A stretch of DNA of 64,000 nt from Halomonas jincaotanensis (GCF_018448785.1 NZ_JAHCLU010000018.1:41316-105315); one strand, 5' to 3'. Counted from the first letter of the stretch, positions 1-8,927 are shown. Notes: generated by a model from the sequence alone, not told the origin. Numbers and translations: made by a program.

Positions 1-66
1 GAAATCAAGTCCAACGCACGTACCGCCCAACCGGTGCTCGACCAGTTGAAGCGGACCCGTACGCCT

Positions 67-288
67 CTACTGTTTCTCAGTCGGGTTTTCCGTCGGGAAT
101 GTAGGTGCTGCGTCGATAACAAGCTCGACGTCCTCGGCTAACATCAGGTTTTCGTCAACAAGATCCTCTGCCGCAGCCCGCACTGCCTCAACGTAGCCCT
201 CCTGACCGTTATAGCGGACGCTGACCGGATACATACCTCTGTTCTCGCTATGACGAACTGCCAAGCAGTTTCTGGGCGATGCTGGCAC
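67..288 (-). pseudogene. Probable 3' remnant of an alpha/beta-hydrolase-domain gene
   Basis: A short minus-strand frame whose last 50 or so residues (from MYPVSVRY onward, first ATG at 234) contain YVEAVRAAAEDLV and a following LAEDVE stretch. From memory this pattern matches the extreme C-terminus of a family of secreted alpha/beta-hydrolase-domain proteins. Upstream of residue ~15 the frame no longer resembles that family and runs into a stop near 379, so the catalytic part is absent. No ribosome binding site supports an independent small gene. I read it as a decayed gene end; it could also be an unrelated small hypothetical protein. Confidence 0.35.
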
Positions 289-502
289 TGGCCTGTATTG
301 ACCGTTGCTTGTGGTGCAACTTTTTCGACATAGAGCAGACGTTGTAATCGTTGCTAGGCCGGGATTTCGCCATGAGCATCAGCGCCGGGCCTATGGCTTC
401 AGGTTGACAATTTCGCAACCCTTGCTGACTTTAGTAATAGGCTAAACAGTTTTTTTACCAAAACCACATTATCCTGATACTAGAATAAAAGGATGTTTTC
501 TA
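289..502. other. Intergenic region upstream of the dipeptidase homologue
   Basis: No gene seen. On the plus strand GTTGC (304-308) and GCAAC (316-320) can pair over a 7-base loop and are followed by five T (321-325), a weak terminator-like shape. A second imperfect inverted repeat pairs 355-363 with 385-393. A TTGACA hexamer lies at 404-409 but no good -10 box stands at 16-18 bases from it, so I do not call a promoter. The stretch just before 503 is AT-rich compared with the rest of the window. Confidence 0.3.
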
Positions 503-2194
503 ATGAAGGAAAAACGTAAATACATCGGGAATTTTCTAGTGCCGGTGATGCCACTACTGGTGTCGTCTACGATTGTGGGGCAGGCCTATGCCGATGTTCT
601 CTCATCTTCCACTCTTGGGCATCCTAATGAAAAGAGCATCGGCATTTACATCGGCAGCGAGTTGACCGAGAACGGAGAAACCTTCCTTGCAGGGTTCGGC
701 CATGAACCCTCGAGCCACTGGATCGAGATCGTCCCGCGCCAGTCGCATCCTCAGGGCGCCACCTGGAAAGTAGGGGTGACCAACCAGGCACGTATTCCCG
801 GCGAGTTGATCGAGATTCCCCAGGCTGAGGTCACCTACAAATATATATCCTCCAATTATTCTGAATTTGCCGGTTTTCCGCCCCCGTTAACCAACGGTGG
901 CCTTAACGAACATGGTGTGGCCGCACGCGACATCTGGTCTCCATCGCGGCCTGAACTGGTGGAGATGTCGGAAAAGGCCGCCGAGGAATCACCGCAGACC
1001 GGTCCACAGTATAGTGACTTGGCAAAGGCCATCATGGAAAGAGCCACCACGGCGCGCGAAGCCGTTGAGATCATCGGTGCGCTGATTGACGAGCATGGGT
1101 TCTCGACCTATGGCGGCAACTCACACCTCATCGCCGATGCCAATGAGGGCTGGGCTTTTATCAACTATGCCGGCGCCCAGGGATTGTGGGTGGCCGAACG
1201 GTTGGGAGCGGATGAAATTCGCGTGATGTACCCGGGCTATATCCACGACTTTCCGGTGAATCACCAGGAGCATGATGACGTCATGGCCTCCGACAATTTC
1301 ATCGATTATGCCCGCGAGCAGGGTTGGTGGGACGGCGAAGGAGAGAGCTTCAATGTACAGGATGTCTATGGCCAGCCTTTCCCCGCCGAAGATCCGGGGG
1401 ACTTCTACCCAGCCTTTTACACGGCGGGTCGCAATCCGCCCGCTCGTGAAGAAGAGCTGAACGAGATGGCGCCGCTGAGCCTGGAAGACATGTTAGCTTA
1501 CGTTCGCGATCCACGATGGTCGACCGACTTCACCGGCTATGGTCAGGTAGCAGAGCTGCGATCGGAGAGCCATCCGGAGCTTCATACGCTTTGGTTGGCC
1601 GTCACCAGCGGGATCACCACGCCATTCGTGGGAATTCCCGTCGGGGCAGAAGACGTGCCGCCGGAGTTTAAACAGCACCGTTACATGACAAAAAATGCGG
1701 ATTCTCACTTCATCGATCCCGACTATGGCCCTCTGGAGGCGACGCGCTACGCCACTCGCACGTTCAAGCGGCTGCTCTACCACACCTGTGAGCATCCGAC
1801 GGATTTCCTTCGCCCGGTGACCGGGGAGATCGAGGCCTTTGAGCAAGACCTTCTTGAGGAACGTCGGAGTGTCGAACAGCATGCCCAAGAACTGTTCGAG
1901 GCAGATCAGCATCAGGAAGCTCGCGAATACTTGACAACTAATGTCAAACAGCGGCTGCTGGAAGGGCTAGAGCTGGGCGAAGACCTTGTCCGTATGGTGG
2001 AACGCGAGACACGCGACCAATACGGTATTCGTATGCCTGAAGGCGAGAAAAGTGAAGGCGATACCACGCCTGCCACCAGTCAACCGATGGCGCGCCATGG
2101 TTGGGGAGCGATGATTCACTGCTACGAAGAATCCCTCGATGAATATCCGCGCGAGCATGGTATCTACGAGGAGCAGCGCCGTTTGGGTAGCTGA
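503..2194 (+). CDS. C69 (U34)-type dipeptidase homologue, exported, lacking the N-terminal cysteine
   Basis: A 563-residue protein with a signal peptide (positive start, hydrophobic 10-28, likely cleavage after AYA at 30). The mature start has the shape of peptidase family C69, N-terminal nucleophile hydrolases that cleave dipeptides: a short strand (IGIYIGSELTENGE), then AGFGHEPSSHWIEIVP. In typical members the strand begins with a Cys that becomes the nucleophile; here the aligned residue is Ser45, and the only cysteines lie in the C-terminal half (YHTCEHP, IHCYEES). The enzyme may use Ser, be inactive, or belong to a separate subgroup. The start is set by AAAGGA 9 bases before the ATG. It stands alone with long gene-free flanks. 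Confidence 0.75.
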   Translation: MKEKRKYIGNFLVPVMPLLVSSTIVGQAYADVLSSSTLGHPNEKSIGIYIGSELTENGETFLAGFGHEPSSHWIEIVPRQSHPQGATWKVGVTNQARIPGELIEIPQAEVTYKYISSNYSEFAGFPPPLTNGGLNEHGVAARDIWSPSRPELVEMSEKAAEESPQTGPQYSDLAKAIMERATTAREAVEIIGALIDEHGFSTYGGNSHLIADANEGWAFINYAGAQGLWVAERLGADEIRVMYPGYIHDFPVNHQEHDDVMASDNFIDYAREQGWWDGEGESFNVQDVYGQPFPAEDPGDFYPAFYTAGRNPPAREEELNEMAPLSLEDMLAYVRDPRWSTDFTGYGQVAELRSESHPELHTLWLAVTSGITTPFVGIPVGAEDVPPEFKQHRYMTKNADSHFIDPDYGPLEATRYATRTFKRLLYHTCEHPTDFLRPVTGEIEAFEQDLLEERRSVEQHAQELFEADQHQEAREYLTTNVKQRLLEGLELGEDLVRMVERETRDQYGIRMPEGEKSEGDTTPATSQPMARHGWGAMIHCYEESLDEYPREHGIYEEQRRLGS

Positions 2195-2738
2195 ATCGGA
2201 CACTCCATGCCGAAAGGTTCAGTCACTACCTCGGATCAGTCAGCGGTATCCAGCACTACACCGGCTGTCGGGACGAAGAAGACCGTCAGCGACTCAGGGG
2301 GCATCGCTGCTGATCTGTTCCACTCCGACCAGAGAACAAAGCAAAAACAGTCACTTGCGAGTCATGCCGGGTGGCTGTTTTGGGTTCACTTCTTCCTCAG
2401 GTGCCGGATTCCACAACAATCGCATAAGCTGGTGTCCAAAATCGCTGGGTGTGATCACTTTTCCAGCAAGGTGATGTCTGGGTGCCGTCCATACCATACC
2501 TCCTGTCGTTGTGGGGGTCATGTCCTGGCCCAGCTCAGGGGGCGAATTCCACACCCAACGTGGAATAGCCTTAATATTTGCCCGGTTGCGTCTCGCGCGA
2601 TTCTGACGATACTGAAACAGTAGGTTGCAGCAGACAGGATCGTGAACATCCACTCTGAGGCTTCAATCTACGAAATGCCCGCGCCCGACCTGGGGTTGGG
2701 CGCAGCTACTGGGTAGTGGACTCAGCGAGGCACAAATC
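2195..2738. other. Gene-free stretch with imperfect repeats
   Basis: I see no convincing gene on either strand; the open frames present have implausible composition (many Cys, Trp and His without domain shape). Two imperfect copies of a 23-28 base motif lie at 2381-2403 and 2446-2473 (shared core TGGGT, TCACTT, TTCC, AGGTG). Their layout recalls the repeated terminal motifs of IS21-type elements, but no transposase remnant is recognisable. A GC-rich inverted repeat at 2681-2703 precedes phaC. Composition is less GC-rich than the neighbouring genes. Confidence 0.3.
2681..2703. repeat. Inverted repeat upstream of phaC
   Basis: Ten bases (GCGCCCGACC) pair with GGTTGGGCGC over a 3-base loop, with one G-T pair. 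It sits 36 bases before the phaC start. No T tract follows on either strand, so it is not an evident terminator. It could shape the phaC leader or be an operator; the sequence gives no further clue. Confidence 0.35.
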
Positions 2739-4586
2739 ATGAATGACTCACGGCATTCATCGCCGCAGGCGGGTGATCGGAAGACGCCACCCGAGGCGCC
2801 GCACGACGTGCTGGCACAACGTTACGCCGAGACCCTCGCGCGCTTGTCGACCGAGTCGTCCCGGGCTCTGCAGGGCTTGCTTGAGCGGCAGGCGCGCGGG
2901 GATTTCTTTACCCTGCCCGACCCCGCGGTCGCCGCCAAGTCGCTCGCCAGCCTGGGCCAGCAGTTTCTGCGGCATCCGCAGCGCGCGCTGGACGTCCAGA
3001 TGCAGTTGTACCAGGGCTACGCGGCACTCTGGCAGGACACGGCGCAGCGATTATGCGGCCAGGCCCCACCGCCGGCCGTCCAGACCGGACCGAGAGACCG
3101 ACGCTTCAAGGGGAAGGGCTGGGAGGAGAACCTCTTCTTCGATGCGCTCAGACAGGCCTACCAGTTGACCGCCGAGCAGTGGCTGAGTGCGGTGCATGAT
3201 GTCTCCGACGATCTGGACAGGGAAGAGCGGGTGAAGATCGAGTTCTATGCCCGTCAACTGATGGACGCGCTCGCCCCCAGCAACTTCGCCAGCACCAACC
3301 CCGAAGTGATCGAAGCCACCGTCCGAACCGGCGGCGCTAACCTGTTGCAGGGCATGGCCAACCTGATGGACGACATGGCCCGGGGCGAGGGGCTATTGCG
3401 TATCAAGCAGAGCGATGCTGCCGGGCTGGAGCTGGGCAAGGACATCGCAGTGACCCCTGGCAAGGTCATCTACCAGAATGAGCTGATGCAACTCATTCAA
3501 TACGCGCCGACCACCGAGGAGGTCGACCGCCGACCCTTGCTGATCGTCCCACCCTGGATCAACAAGTACTACATCCTGGATCTGACCCCGCAGCGCTCTT
3601 TCATTCGCTGGGCCGTCGAACAGGGAATCACGGTCTTCATCATCTCGTGGGTCAACCCGGACGAGCGCTATGCCGAGGTGCCCTTCGACGACTACCTCAC
3701 TCAGGGCACCCTCAAGGCCATGGAGGTAGTGGAGGAGGTGACCGGCGAAGCGTCTCTCAACACCATCGGCTACTGCATCGGCGGCACCCTTCTGTCCTGC
3801 ACCCTGGCGCATCAGGCCGCTCGGGGGGATGAACGGGTCTGCAGTGCCACCTTCTTCACCACCCTGCTCGATTTCAGCGAGGTAGGGCCACTGGAGGTGT
3901 TCATCGACGAGGAACAGATTGGCCACATAGAGCAGCACATGGCCCAGCGCGGCTATCTGGAAGGCACGCATCTGGCCAATGCCTTCAATTACATGCAGTC
4001 CGCCGATCTGGTCTGGAGCTTCGTGATCAACAATTATCTGCTCGGCCGCGACCCCCAGGCCTTCGATCTACTCTATTGGAACTCCGACTCCACCCGCATG
4101 CCCCGGCGCATGCAGAGCTTCTATCTGCGCAACATGTACCTGGAAAACCGCCTCGCCGAACCAGGGGGAATTTCCCTGGCGGGGGAGGCCATCGACCTGG
4201 GCAAGGTGCGTACTCCGGCGTTTTTCGTGGCGACCGAGAAGGATCATATCGCACCCTGGCAATCCAGCTACCGCGGCGCGCACTTGCTGGGCCGGCGCCC
4301 ACGTTTCATCCTCGGTGGATCCGGTCATATCGCGGGCGTCATCAATCCGGCCGACTCGACGAAATATGGCTACTGGAGCTATGGTCACCTGCCCCGCAAC
4401 CCTGAACGCTGGCTGTCCTCCGCCAGTCACCACCCGGGGTCCTGGTGGCCGGAATGGCGCAACTGGCTCAAGCGCCACAGCGGAGGACAGGTGGCGGCTC
4501 GCGAGCCCGGCGGCGGCCGCTTATCCCCCATCGAGGAGGCGCCGGGTTCCTACGTCCAGGTGCGTGTCGATGCCCCGGGCACATGA
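2739..4586 (+). CDS. phaC: Class I poly(3-hydroxyalkanoate) synthase PhaC
   Basis: A 615-residue synthase that polymerises (R)-3-hydroxyacyl-CoA (short chain in class I) into storage polyester at the granule surface. The N-terminal PhaC domain is followed by an alpha/beta-hydrolase fold. The lipase-like box GYCIGGT holds catalytic Cys346; the charge relay is completed by Asp502 (EKDHIAPW) and His530 (GSGHIAG), all in the usual order. The length fits class I, and no phaE or phaR subunit is present. GCGAGG lies 9 bases before the ATG. The gene is alone: no phaA, phaB or phasin adjoins it, so monomer supply must be encoded elsewhere, which is common in Halomonas-type genomes. Confidence 0.95.
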   Translation: MNDSRHSSPQAGDRKTPPEAPHDVLAQRYAETLARLSTESSRALQGLLERQARGDFFTLPDPAVAAKSLASLGQQFLRHPQRALDVQMQLYQGYAALWQDTAQRLCGQAPPPAVQTGPRDRRFKGKGWEENLFFDALRQAYQLTAEQWLSAVHDVSDDLDREERVKIEFYARQLMDALAPSNFASTNPEVIEATVRTGGANLLQGMANLMDDMARGEGLLRIKQSDAAGLELGKDIAVTPGKVIYQNELMQLIQYAPTTEEVDRRPLLIVPPWINKYYILDLTPQRSFIRWAVEQGITVFIISWVNPDERYAEVPFDDYLTQGTLKAMEVVEEVTGEASLNTIGYCIGGTLLSCTLAHQAARGDERVCSATFFTTLLDFSEVGPLEVFIDEEQIGHIEQHMAQRGYLEGTHLANAFNYMQSADLVWSFVINNYLLGRDPQAFDLLYWNSDSTRMPRRMQSFYLRNMYLENRLAEPGGISLAGEAIDLGKVRTPAFFVATEKDHIAPWQSSYRGAHLLGRRPRFILGGSGHIAGVINPADSTKYGYWSYGHLPRNPERWLSSASHHPGSWWPEWRNWLKRHSGGQVAAREPGGGRLSPIEEAPGSYVQVRVDAPGT

Positions 4587-4678
4587 TGGCTGCCCTTTCA
4601 GTGACATATCGGGTTGCCCCGAGGCACCCCTCCTGCCTCCAGGATTAAACGCTGACGGGCATCCGGCAATGACTTGGA

Positions 4679-6175
4679 TCACGCCGCCCAGCCGAAGCCC
4701 AAGATCGGCATGGCCAGGCCGAACACCACCAGGGTGATGACCAGGATCGCCGCCAGGCTCACCAAGGCGCCCGCACGCATCATCTCCGCCACACTGAGCC
4801 GACCGCTGCCGAACACCACCGCATTGGGCGGGGTAGCCACCGGCAGCATGAAGGCGCAGCTCGCCGCCATGGCGACCGGCACCGAGAGCAGCAGTGGGCT
4901 GGCGCCCAGGCTCACCGTCAGCGAAGCAGTCAACGGCAGAATCGCCGCCGCGGTAGCGGTATTGCTGGTCACGTGACTCATCAGCATCACCACCATCACG
5001 ACCATTGCCACCAGGGCCCAGCTCGGCCAGGTGCCGAAGGCGCCCAGTCCCTCGGTCACCGCGGCGGCCAGGCCGCTGCCCTCGATAGCCGAGCCTAGGC
5101 TGAGCCCGCCGCCCACCATGATAAGCACCCCCCAGGGCAGCAGACGGGCGCTGTCCCAGTCCATCAGGAACTGGCGTTGTCGCCAGCGGGCAGGCACCAC
5201 GAACAACAACAGCGCCCCGATCACCGCAATGCCGGCATCGCTTAGCGACACCTCCAGCCAGGACTCGAGCAGCGGCCGGGTGATCCAGGCCAGCGCGACC
5301 AAGGCGAAGACCACCGTCACCCGCTGCTCGGGACGGCTCATGCGGCCAAGGTCCTCGGCCTGCTCGCGGAGCATCTCTGCTACCCCCGGCAGCTCGTCGT
5401 GGCTCACCGGGTAGACCCAGCGGGTCAGCAGCCACCAAGCAAGAGCCAGCAGCAACAGCGCCGGGGGCACGGCCACCAGCATCCACTGGGCGAAGCCGAT
5501 CTCGATGTCGTAGCTATCGGCCATGAAGCCGGCCAGCAGGGCATTGGGCGGGGTGCCGATCAGGGTACCCATGCCGCCGATGTTGGCGGCCAGGGCGATC
5601 CCCAGTAATAGCGTCAGGGCCATGTGGTGGCTGGCACCCTCGCCACCCTCGCGCTCCAGCATGGTCAGCACCGAGAGGCCAATGGGCACCATCAGTGCCG
5701 CGGTGGCGGTATTGCTCACCCACATGCTCAACGCCGCCGTGGCGACCATGAAGCCGCCCACCAGCCGATCCGGACGCAGCCCGGCGAAACGCAGCACCAC
5801 CATGGCGATGCGCCGATGCAGGCTCCAGCGCTGGATCGCCTCGGCCAGCAGGAAGCCACCAAGGAAGAGGAAGATCAGCGGATTGGCGTAGGGCGCCGCG
5901 ACCTGATCGATCGGGGCCACGCCCATGAGCGGCAGCACGGCCACCGGCAGCAGGGCGGTAACTGCGATGGGTACCGGCTCCAGCACCCACCAGAAGGCCA
6001 TCCACGCAGTCAGCGCCACCACCTGCCAGGCCGTCGACGGCATGTCCGCTGGCGCCTCCATCAGCGCCAGCAGCAGGAAGGCGAGCGGCCCCAGCGCCAG
6101 CCCCAGGGGAACCTTGAGGCGCGCCAGGCGCGATGGCGATGTCTTCGGGGTATCCAAGGACGTCGAGTCGTTCAT
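4679..6175 (-). CDS. SLC13/DASS-family sodium-coupled anion symporter
   Basis: A 498-residue inner-membrane protein with about 11-12 hydrophobic segments. It has the internally repeated signature of divalent anion:sodium symporters: SNTATAA at 154-160 and again at 404-410, each followed by a TPPNA loop (IGTPPNALLAG and VATPPNAVVFG). In the family these loops bind Na+ and the dicarboxylate, sulfate or phosphate substrate. The repeat symmetry and length fit the VcINDY/CitT-like group; the exact substrate cannot be read from sequence, though a C4-dicarboxylate is likely. It is convergent with phaC (92-base gap) and lies 42 bases downstream of the phospholipase D-type gene on the same strand, so joint transcription is possible. 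Confidence 0.88.
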   Translation of the reverse strand: MNDSTSLDTPKTSPSRLARLKVPLGLALGPLAFLLLALMEAPADMPSTAWQVVALTAWMAFWWVLEPVPIAVTALLPVAVLPLMGVAPIDQVAAPYANPLIFLFLGGFLLAEAIQRWSLHRRIAMVVLRFAGLRPDRLVGGFMVATAALSMWVSNTATAALMVPIGLSVLTMLEREGGEGASHHMALTLLLGIALAANIGGMGTLIGTPPNALLAGFMADSYDIEIGFAQWMLVAVPPALLLLALAWWLLTRWVYPVSHDELPGVAEMLREQAEDLGRMSRPEQRVTVVFALVALAWITRPLLESWLEVSLSDAGIAVIGALLLFVVPARWRQRQFLMDWDSARLLPWGVLIMVGGGLSLGSAIEGSGLAAAVTEGLGAFGTWPSWALVAMVVMVVMLMSHVTSNTATAAAILPLTASLTVSLGASPLLLSVPVAMAASCAFMLPVATPPNAVVFGSGRLSVAEMMRAGALVSLAAILVITLVVFGLAMPILGFGWAA

Positions 6176-6217
6176 GGCGCCTCCCTATCGTCGGCTTGCC
6201 CTCAGCATACACGGGCA

Positions 6218-7777
6218 TTAGAGCCAGGGCGCCAGCCCCAACAGGCGACTCAGCCAAGCACTGAAGTGCTGCCAGCGGCTGCCCGGCTCACGCTCGATAC
6301 GTACCCGCTCGCCGTCGATCTGCGTCTCCCAGACGAGCTCATCGCTATCATCCAGTCGCACTTCATAGCTAAGTGCCGGTGTTCTGCCGATCTCGGCCAA
6401 TGCGTGAAAGTCAGCGGAAAGGCTCTCGCTTTCGACGAGCACGCCCGTTTCGGTATTCCACCAAAGCGAGCGCGGGTCGACATTGAAGGAGCCGACGAAC
6501 ACCTGATCGTCATCGAAGCCCAACGCCTTGATGTGCAATGCCGCCGCGGGTGAGCCCGATAGGCCTGCAGGGCCGTGGTGGGGCTCGTCCTGCACGGCAC
6601 GCATCTCGAAAAGCCGAACCCCGCTAGCCAGGAGGATGGGTCGACGCGCCGCATAGTCGCCATGGACCCAGGGCATGTCAGAGGCCGACAAAGCGTTGGT
6701 GATGACGTCGATCTGGATGCCGGACTCGGCCAGCCCTACCAGCAGCTGGGTCCCGCGTTCCATCGGCAGGAAGTAGGCGGTCATGATCACCAGTCGTGAG
6801 TCCAGAGGCATCACTCGCTCGCGCAAGGCACCCACCAGGGTCATTTCGATAGGGGGACGTCCCGGCGTCCTGATCTTCCTCGGTGGGTCCCAAAACGCCT
6901 CGCCTTTTCCCCAATGCAGCACGGCCGAGAGGACCTCTTTCGCCGCGACTTTTTGGTCTGCAAGTCGTGTCTCGGAAGTGAGCAACTCGGCCTGCCAGGC
7001 GCCAACCGTATCGTGCAGGTGCCGCCAGACGCCGGCCTCGGCCCGATGATAGCGCCCGATCGGCTGTGCCAGGCCGTGATTCCAGTAGAGATCGAAGCTC
7101 AGCGACAGCGCGTCCACCACCGGGCCCACCGCCAGCAGGTCGAGGTCGGCGAAGTTACGCGTTTCACCGGCGTTGAAGTACTCATCGGCCAGGTTACGTC
7201 CGCCGGTAATCGCCACCGCGTTGTCGGTGATCCATAGCTTGTTGTGCATTCGCCGATGCGTACGGCGCACCTCGGGTGCTGCGGCCAGCACCCAACTCGC
7301 CAGGTGCCCGCGCCCGATGGCGACCGTATTGAATACCCGCACCTGGATTCGGGGATGGCTGTCCAAGGCGGCCAGGCGCTCGTTCTGACCGACAGCACTG
7401 AGATCGTCCAGCAGCAGACGCACTTCGACGCCACGCTCGGCGGCGGCAAGCATGCGTCGCAACAAGGCACGGGTGGTCTGGCCCTCGTCGATCAGGTAGG
7501 CCTGGATATCCAGGCGCCGCTCGGCCTCATCGGCCAGACGAGCCCGCACCGCAAAGGCATCCTCGCCATCGGCCAGCAGAGCGAAGCCGCTGTCGCCACC
7601 TTCCCCGCGTGACGCCTCGCGGGTCCAGCTCCCCAGGGCAGTCGCCTCGATCTCGGCCGGGCGCAGCGCAGTGGTATGCTCACGCGTCACCGGGTGCGTC
7701 GTGCACCCGGCGGTCAGCGCGAGCAGGCAACAGAGAAGCACCCGCCACAGGTCCGATGATCGTTCAGTCGCCGTCAT
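6218..7777 (-). CDS. Phospholipase D-family lipoprotein (cardiolipin synthase C-like)
   Basis: A 519-residue protein with a lipoprotein signal (hydrophobic 11-23, lipobox LTAGC, Cys25), so probably anchored in the periplasm. Two HKD motifs mark the PLD fold: His178-Lys180-Asp185 (HNKLWITDNAVAITGG) and His415-Lys417-Asp422 (HIKALGFDDDQVFVGS). This two-domain, N-terminally anchored layout is that of ClsC-like proteins, which transfer a phosphatidyl group between phospholipids; a nuclease or plain phospholipase activity cannot be excluded. Its start overlaps the end of the upstream small membrane protein gene by 14 bases, which points to coupled translation. Confidence 0.85.
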   Translation of the reverse strand: MTATERSSDLWRVLLCCLLALTAGCTTHPVTREHTTALRPAEIEATALGSWTREASRGEGGDSGFALLADGEDAFAVRARLADEAERRLDIQAYLIDEGQTTRALLRRMLAAAERGVEVRLLLDDLSAVGQNERLAALDSHPRIQVRVFNTVAIGRGHLASWVLAAAPEVRRTHRRMHNKLWITDNAVAITGGRNLADEYFNAGETRNFADLDLLAVGPVVDALSLSFDLYWNHGLAQPIGRYHRAEAGVWRHLHDTVGAWQAELLTSETRLADQKVAAKEVLSAVLHWGKGEAFWDPPRKIRTPGRPPIEMTLVGALRERVMPLDSRLVIMTAYFLPMERGTQLLVGLAESGIQIDVITNALSASDMPWVHGDYAARRPILLASGVRLFEMRAVQDEPHHGPAGLSGSPAAALHIKALGFDDDQVFVGSFNVDPRSLWWNTETGVLVESESLSADFHALAEIGRTPALSYEVRLDDSDELVWETQIDGERVRIEREPGSRWQHFSAWLSRLLGLAPWL

Positions 7778-8003
7778 CGAGATCGGCCCGGCGCCGGTCG
7801 AGTGCCTTGCGCGCCCGATTGCGCCGGTAGAGACGCACCAGGGCGATCCACAGCGCCGCCGCTACCATCGCGGCGAGCGTCCAGCCCTGCCAGGGCCTGG
7901 CAGCATCTCCCATCAGGGTTTCCAGGGTGAGTATAAGGATGAAGCCCAGCGCCTGGCTGGCGATGGCCAGGGCGCGCAGGGTATCGAAGGTTGATCTGGC
8001 CAT
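7764..8003 (-). CDS. Small two-helix membrane protein, unknown function
   Basis: Seventy-nine residues with two hydrophobic stretches (about 11-30 and 40-57) and a strongly charged C-terminal tail rich in Arg and Asp. I do not recognise the family. The gene overlaps the start of the PLD-type lipoprotein gene by 14 bases and runs in the same direction, which suggests a two-gene unit acting at the inner membrane. It is long enough and has a clean membrane pattern, so it is probably real. Confidence 0.6.
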   Translation of the reverse strand: MARSTFDTLRALAIASQALGFILILTLETLMGDAARPWQGWTLAAMVAAALWIALVRLYRRNRARKALDRRRADLDDGD

Positions 8004-8126
8004 GCGGGCTCCCGCCGGGGTAAGTGACAGCCTCGCACGCGGGCAGTAGGCTAGCCGTCGAGCCGTCAGTGTAGCGCGGCCACTCGCTGACGCCGACCCC
8101 CACCCCTGCTGGAGCCACCCCCCGTC

Positions 8127-8927
8127 ATGGATGCCATCGCCCTCGGCCCCGTATTGATTTCCCTACCGCGCCTCTATGCCATTGGCGCAGCCCTGCTGCT
8201 GCTTGCCGCCAGCGCCTGGCTGCTCAGCCTGCCGCGCGGCGAACACGCCCGCTGGTTCAATGGCCTGGTCATCGTGTGGCTGGTGGGCGCCCGCTTGGGT
8301 CACGTGGCCCTCAACCTCGACGCCTACACCGACGCGCCGCTGGATGTTCTCAAGTTCTGGCAGCCCGGCTTTCATGGCCTGTGGGGCATGCTGGCCGCGC
8401 TGATCTGGACCGGCTGGGCGTTACGGGCTCACCTGCTGCGCCTGATCGGCGGCGCGACGCTGGTGATCGGCGCCTCGACTCTTTGGCTGGTGCTGGTGAC
8501 GCTGGCGCCCTTCGGCGGAGGCATGCCGGTCCAGGCGCTTCCTGATCTTGCGCTCGAGAATCTCGACGGCGAACGTGTGGCGCTTCGCTCGTTGCAAGGC
8601 GAGCGGGTGGTGCTCAATCTCTGGGCCACCTGGTGCCCGCCCTGCCTGCGCGAGATGCCACTACTCGCCGAGGCCGACGCACGCGATGGCGTCACGGTAG
8701 TCGTCGTCAATCAAGGCGAAGACCTGTTGCCGGTGGTGCGCTACCTGGACGAACAGGGCCTGTCGTTTCGCCATGCCCTGCTCGACCCCAAGCAGCGGCT
8801 CATGGCCTTGCTCGAATCACCGGGCCTGCCGACGACCATGCTCTTCGATGCCGAGGGTCGCCCCGTGGAGCGCCACGTCGGCGAGCTCTCCCGCGCCCAG
8901 CTTGACGACTGGCTGGGGCGACCCTGA
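8127..8927 (+). CDS. TlpA-like thioredoxin fused to an Lgt-like membrane domain
   Basis: A 266-residue protein. Residues 1-~135 hold about four membrane segments; the stretch GARLGHVALNLDAYTDAPLDVLKFWQ resembles the GARLGY...PLEIL region of prolipoprotein diacylglyceryl transferase, but the domain is much shorter than Lgt and lacks most of its catalytic core. Residues ~140-266 are a TlpA/ResA/DsbE-type thioredoxin domain with the active site WCPPC (Cys170, Cys173) and the cis-Pro loop near GLPTT. It probably reduces or shuffles disulfides in the periplasm while anchored by the N-terminal helices. It is divergent from the small membrane protein gene and is followed after 145 bases by rapA. Confidence 0.82.
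   Translation: MDAIALGPVLISLPRLYAIGAALLLLAASAWLLSLPRGEHARWFNGLVIVWLVGARLGHVALNLDAYTDAPLDVLKFWQPGFHGLWGMLAALIWTGWALRAHLLRLIGGATLVIGASTLWLVLVTLAPFGGGMPVQALPDLALENLDGERVALRSLQGERVVLNLWATWCPPCLREMPLLAEADARDGVTVVVVNQGEDLLPVVRYLDEQGLSFRHALLDPKQRLMALLESPGLPTTMLFDAEGRPVERHVGELSRAQLDDWLGRP

Noticed and set aside
1..141. Plus-strand open frame at the left edge
   Set aside because: It is cut by the window edge and its last part is read through the reverse of the hydrolase remnant; composition after residue 20 (Cys, Arg) looks non-coding.
404..409. TTGACA as -35 box of the dipeptidase homologue
   Set aside because: No acceptable -10 hexamer at 16-18 bases; the nearest (TAGTAA) is 22 bases away.
2207..2623. 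Plus-strand 138-codon frame between the dipeptidase homologue and phaC
   Set aside because: No ribosome binding site, no recognisable domain, and a competing frame on the other strand of equal quality.
4621..4639. GAGGCA/TGCCTC hairpin between phaC and the anion symporter gene
   Set aside because: Only six pairs with a 7-base loop and no T tract on either side; too weak to call a terminator.
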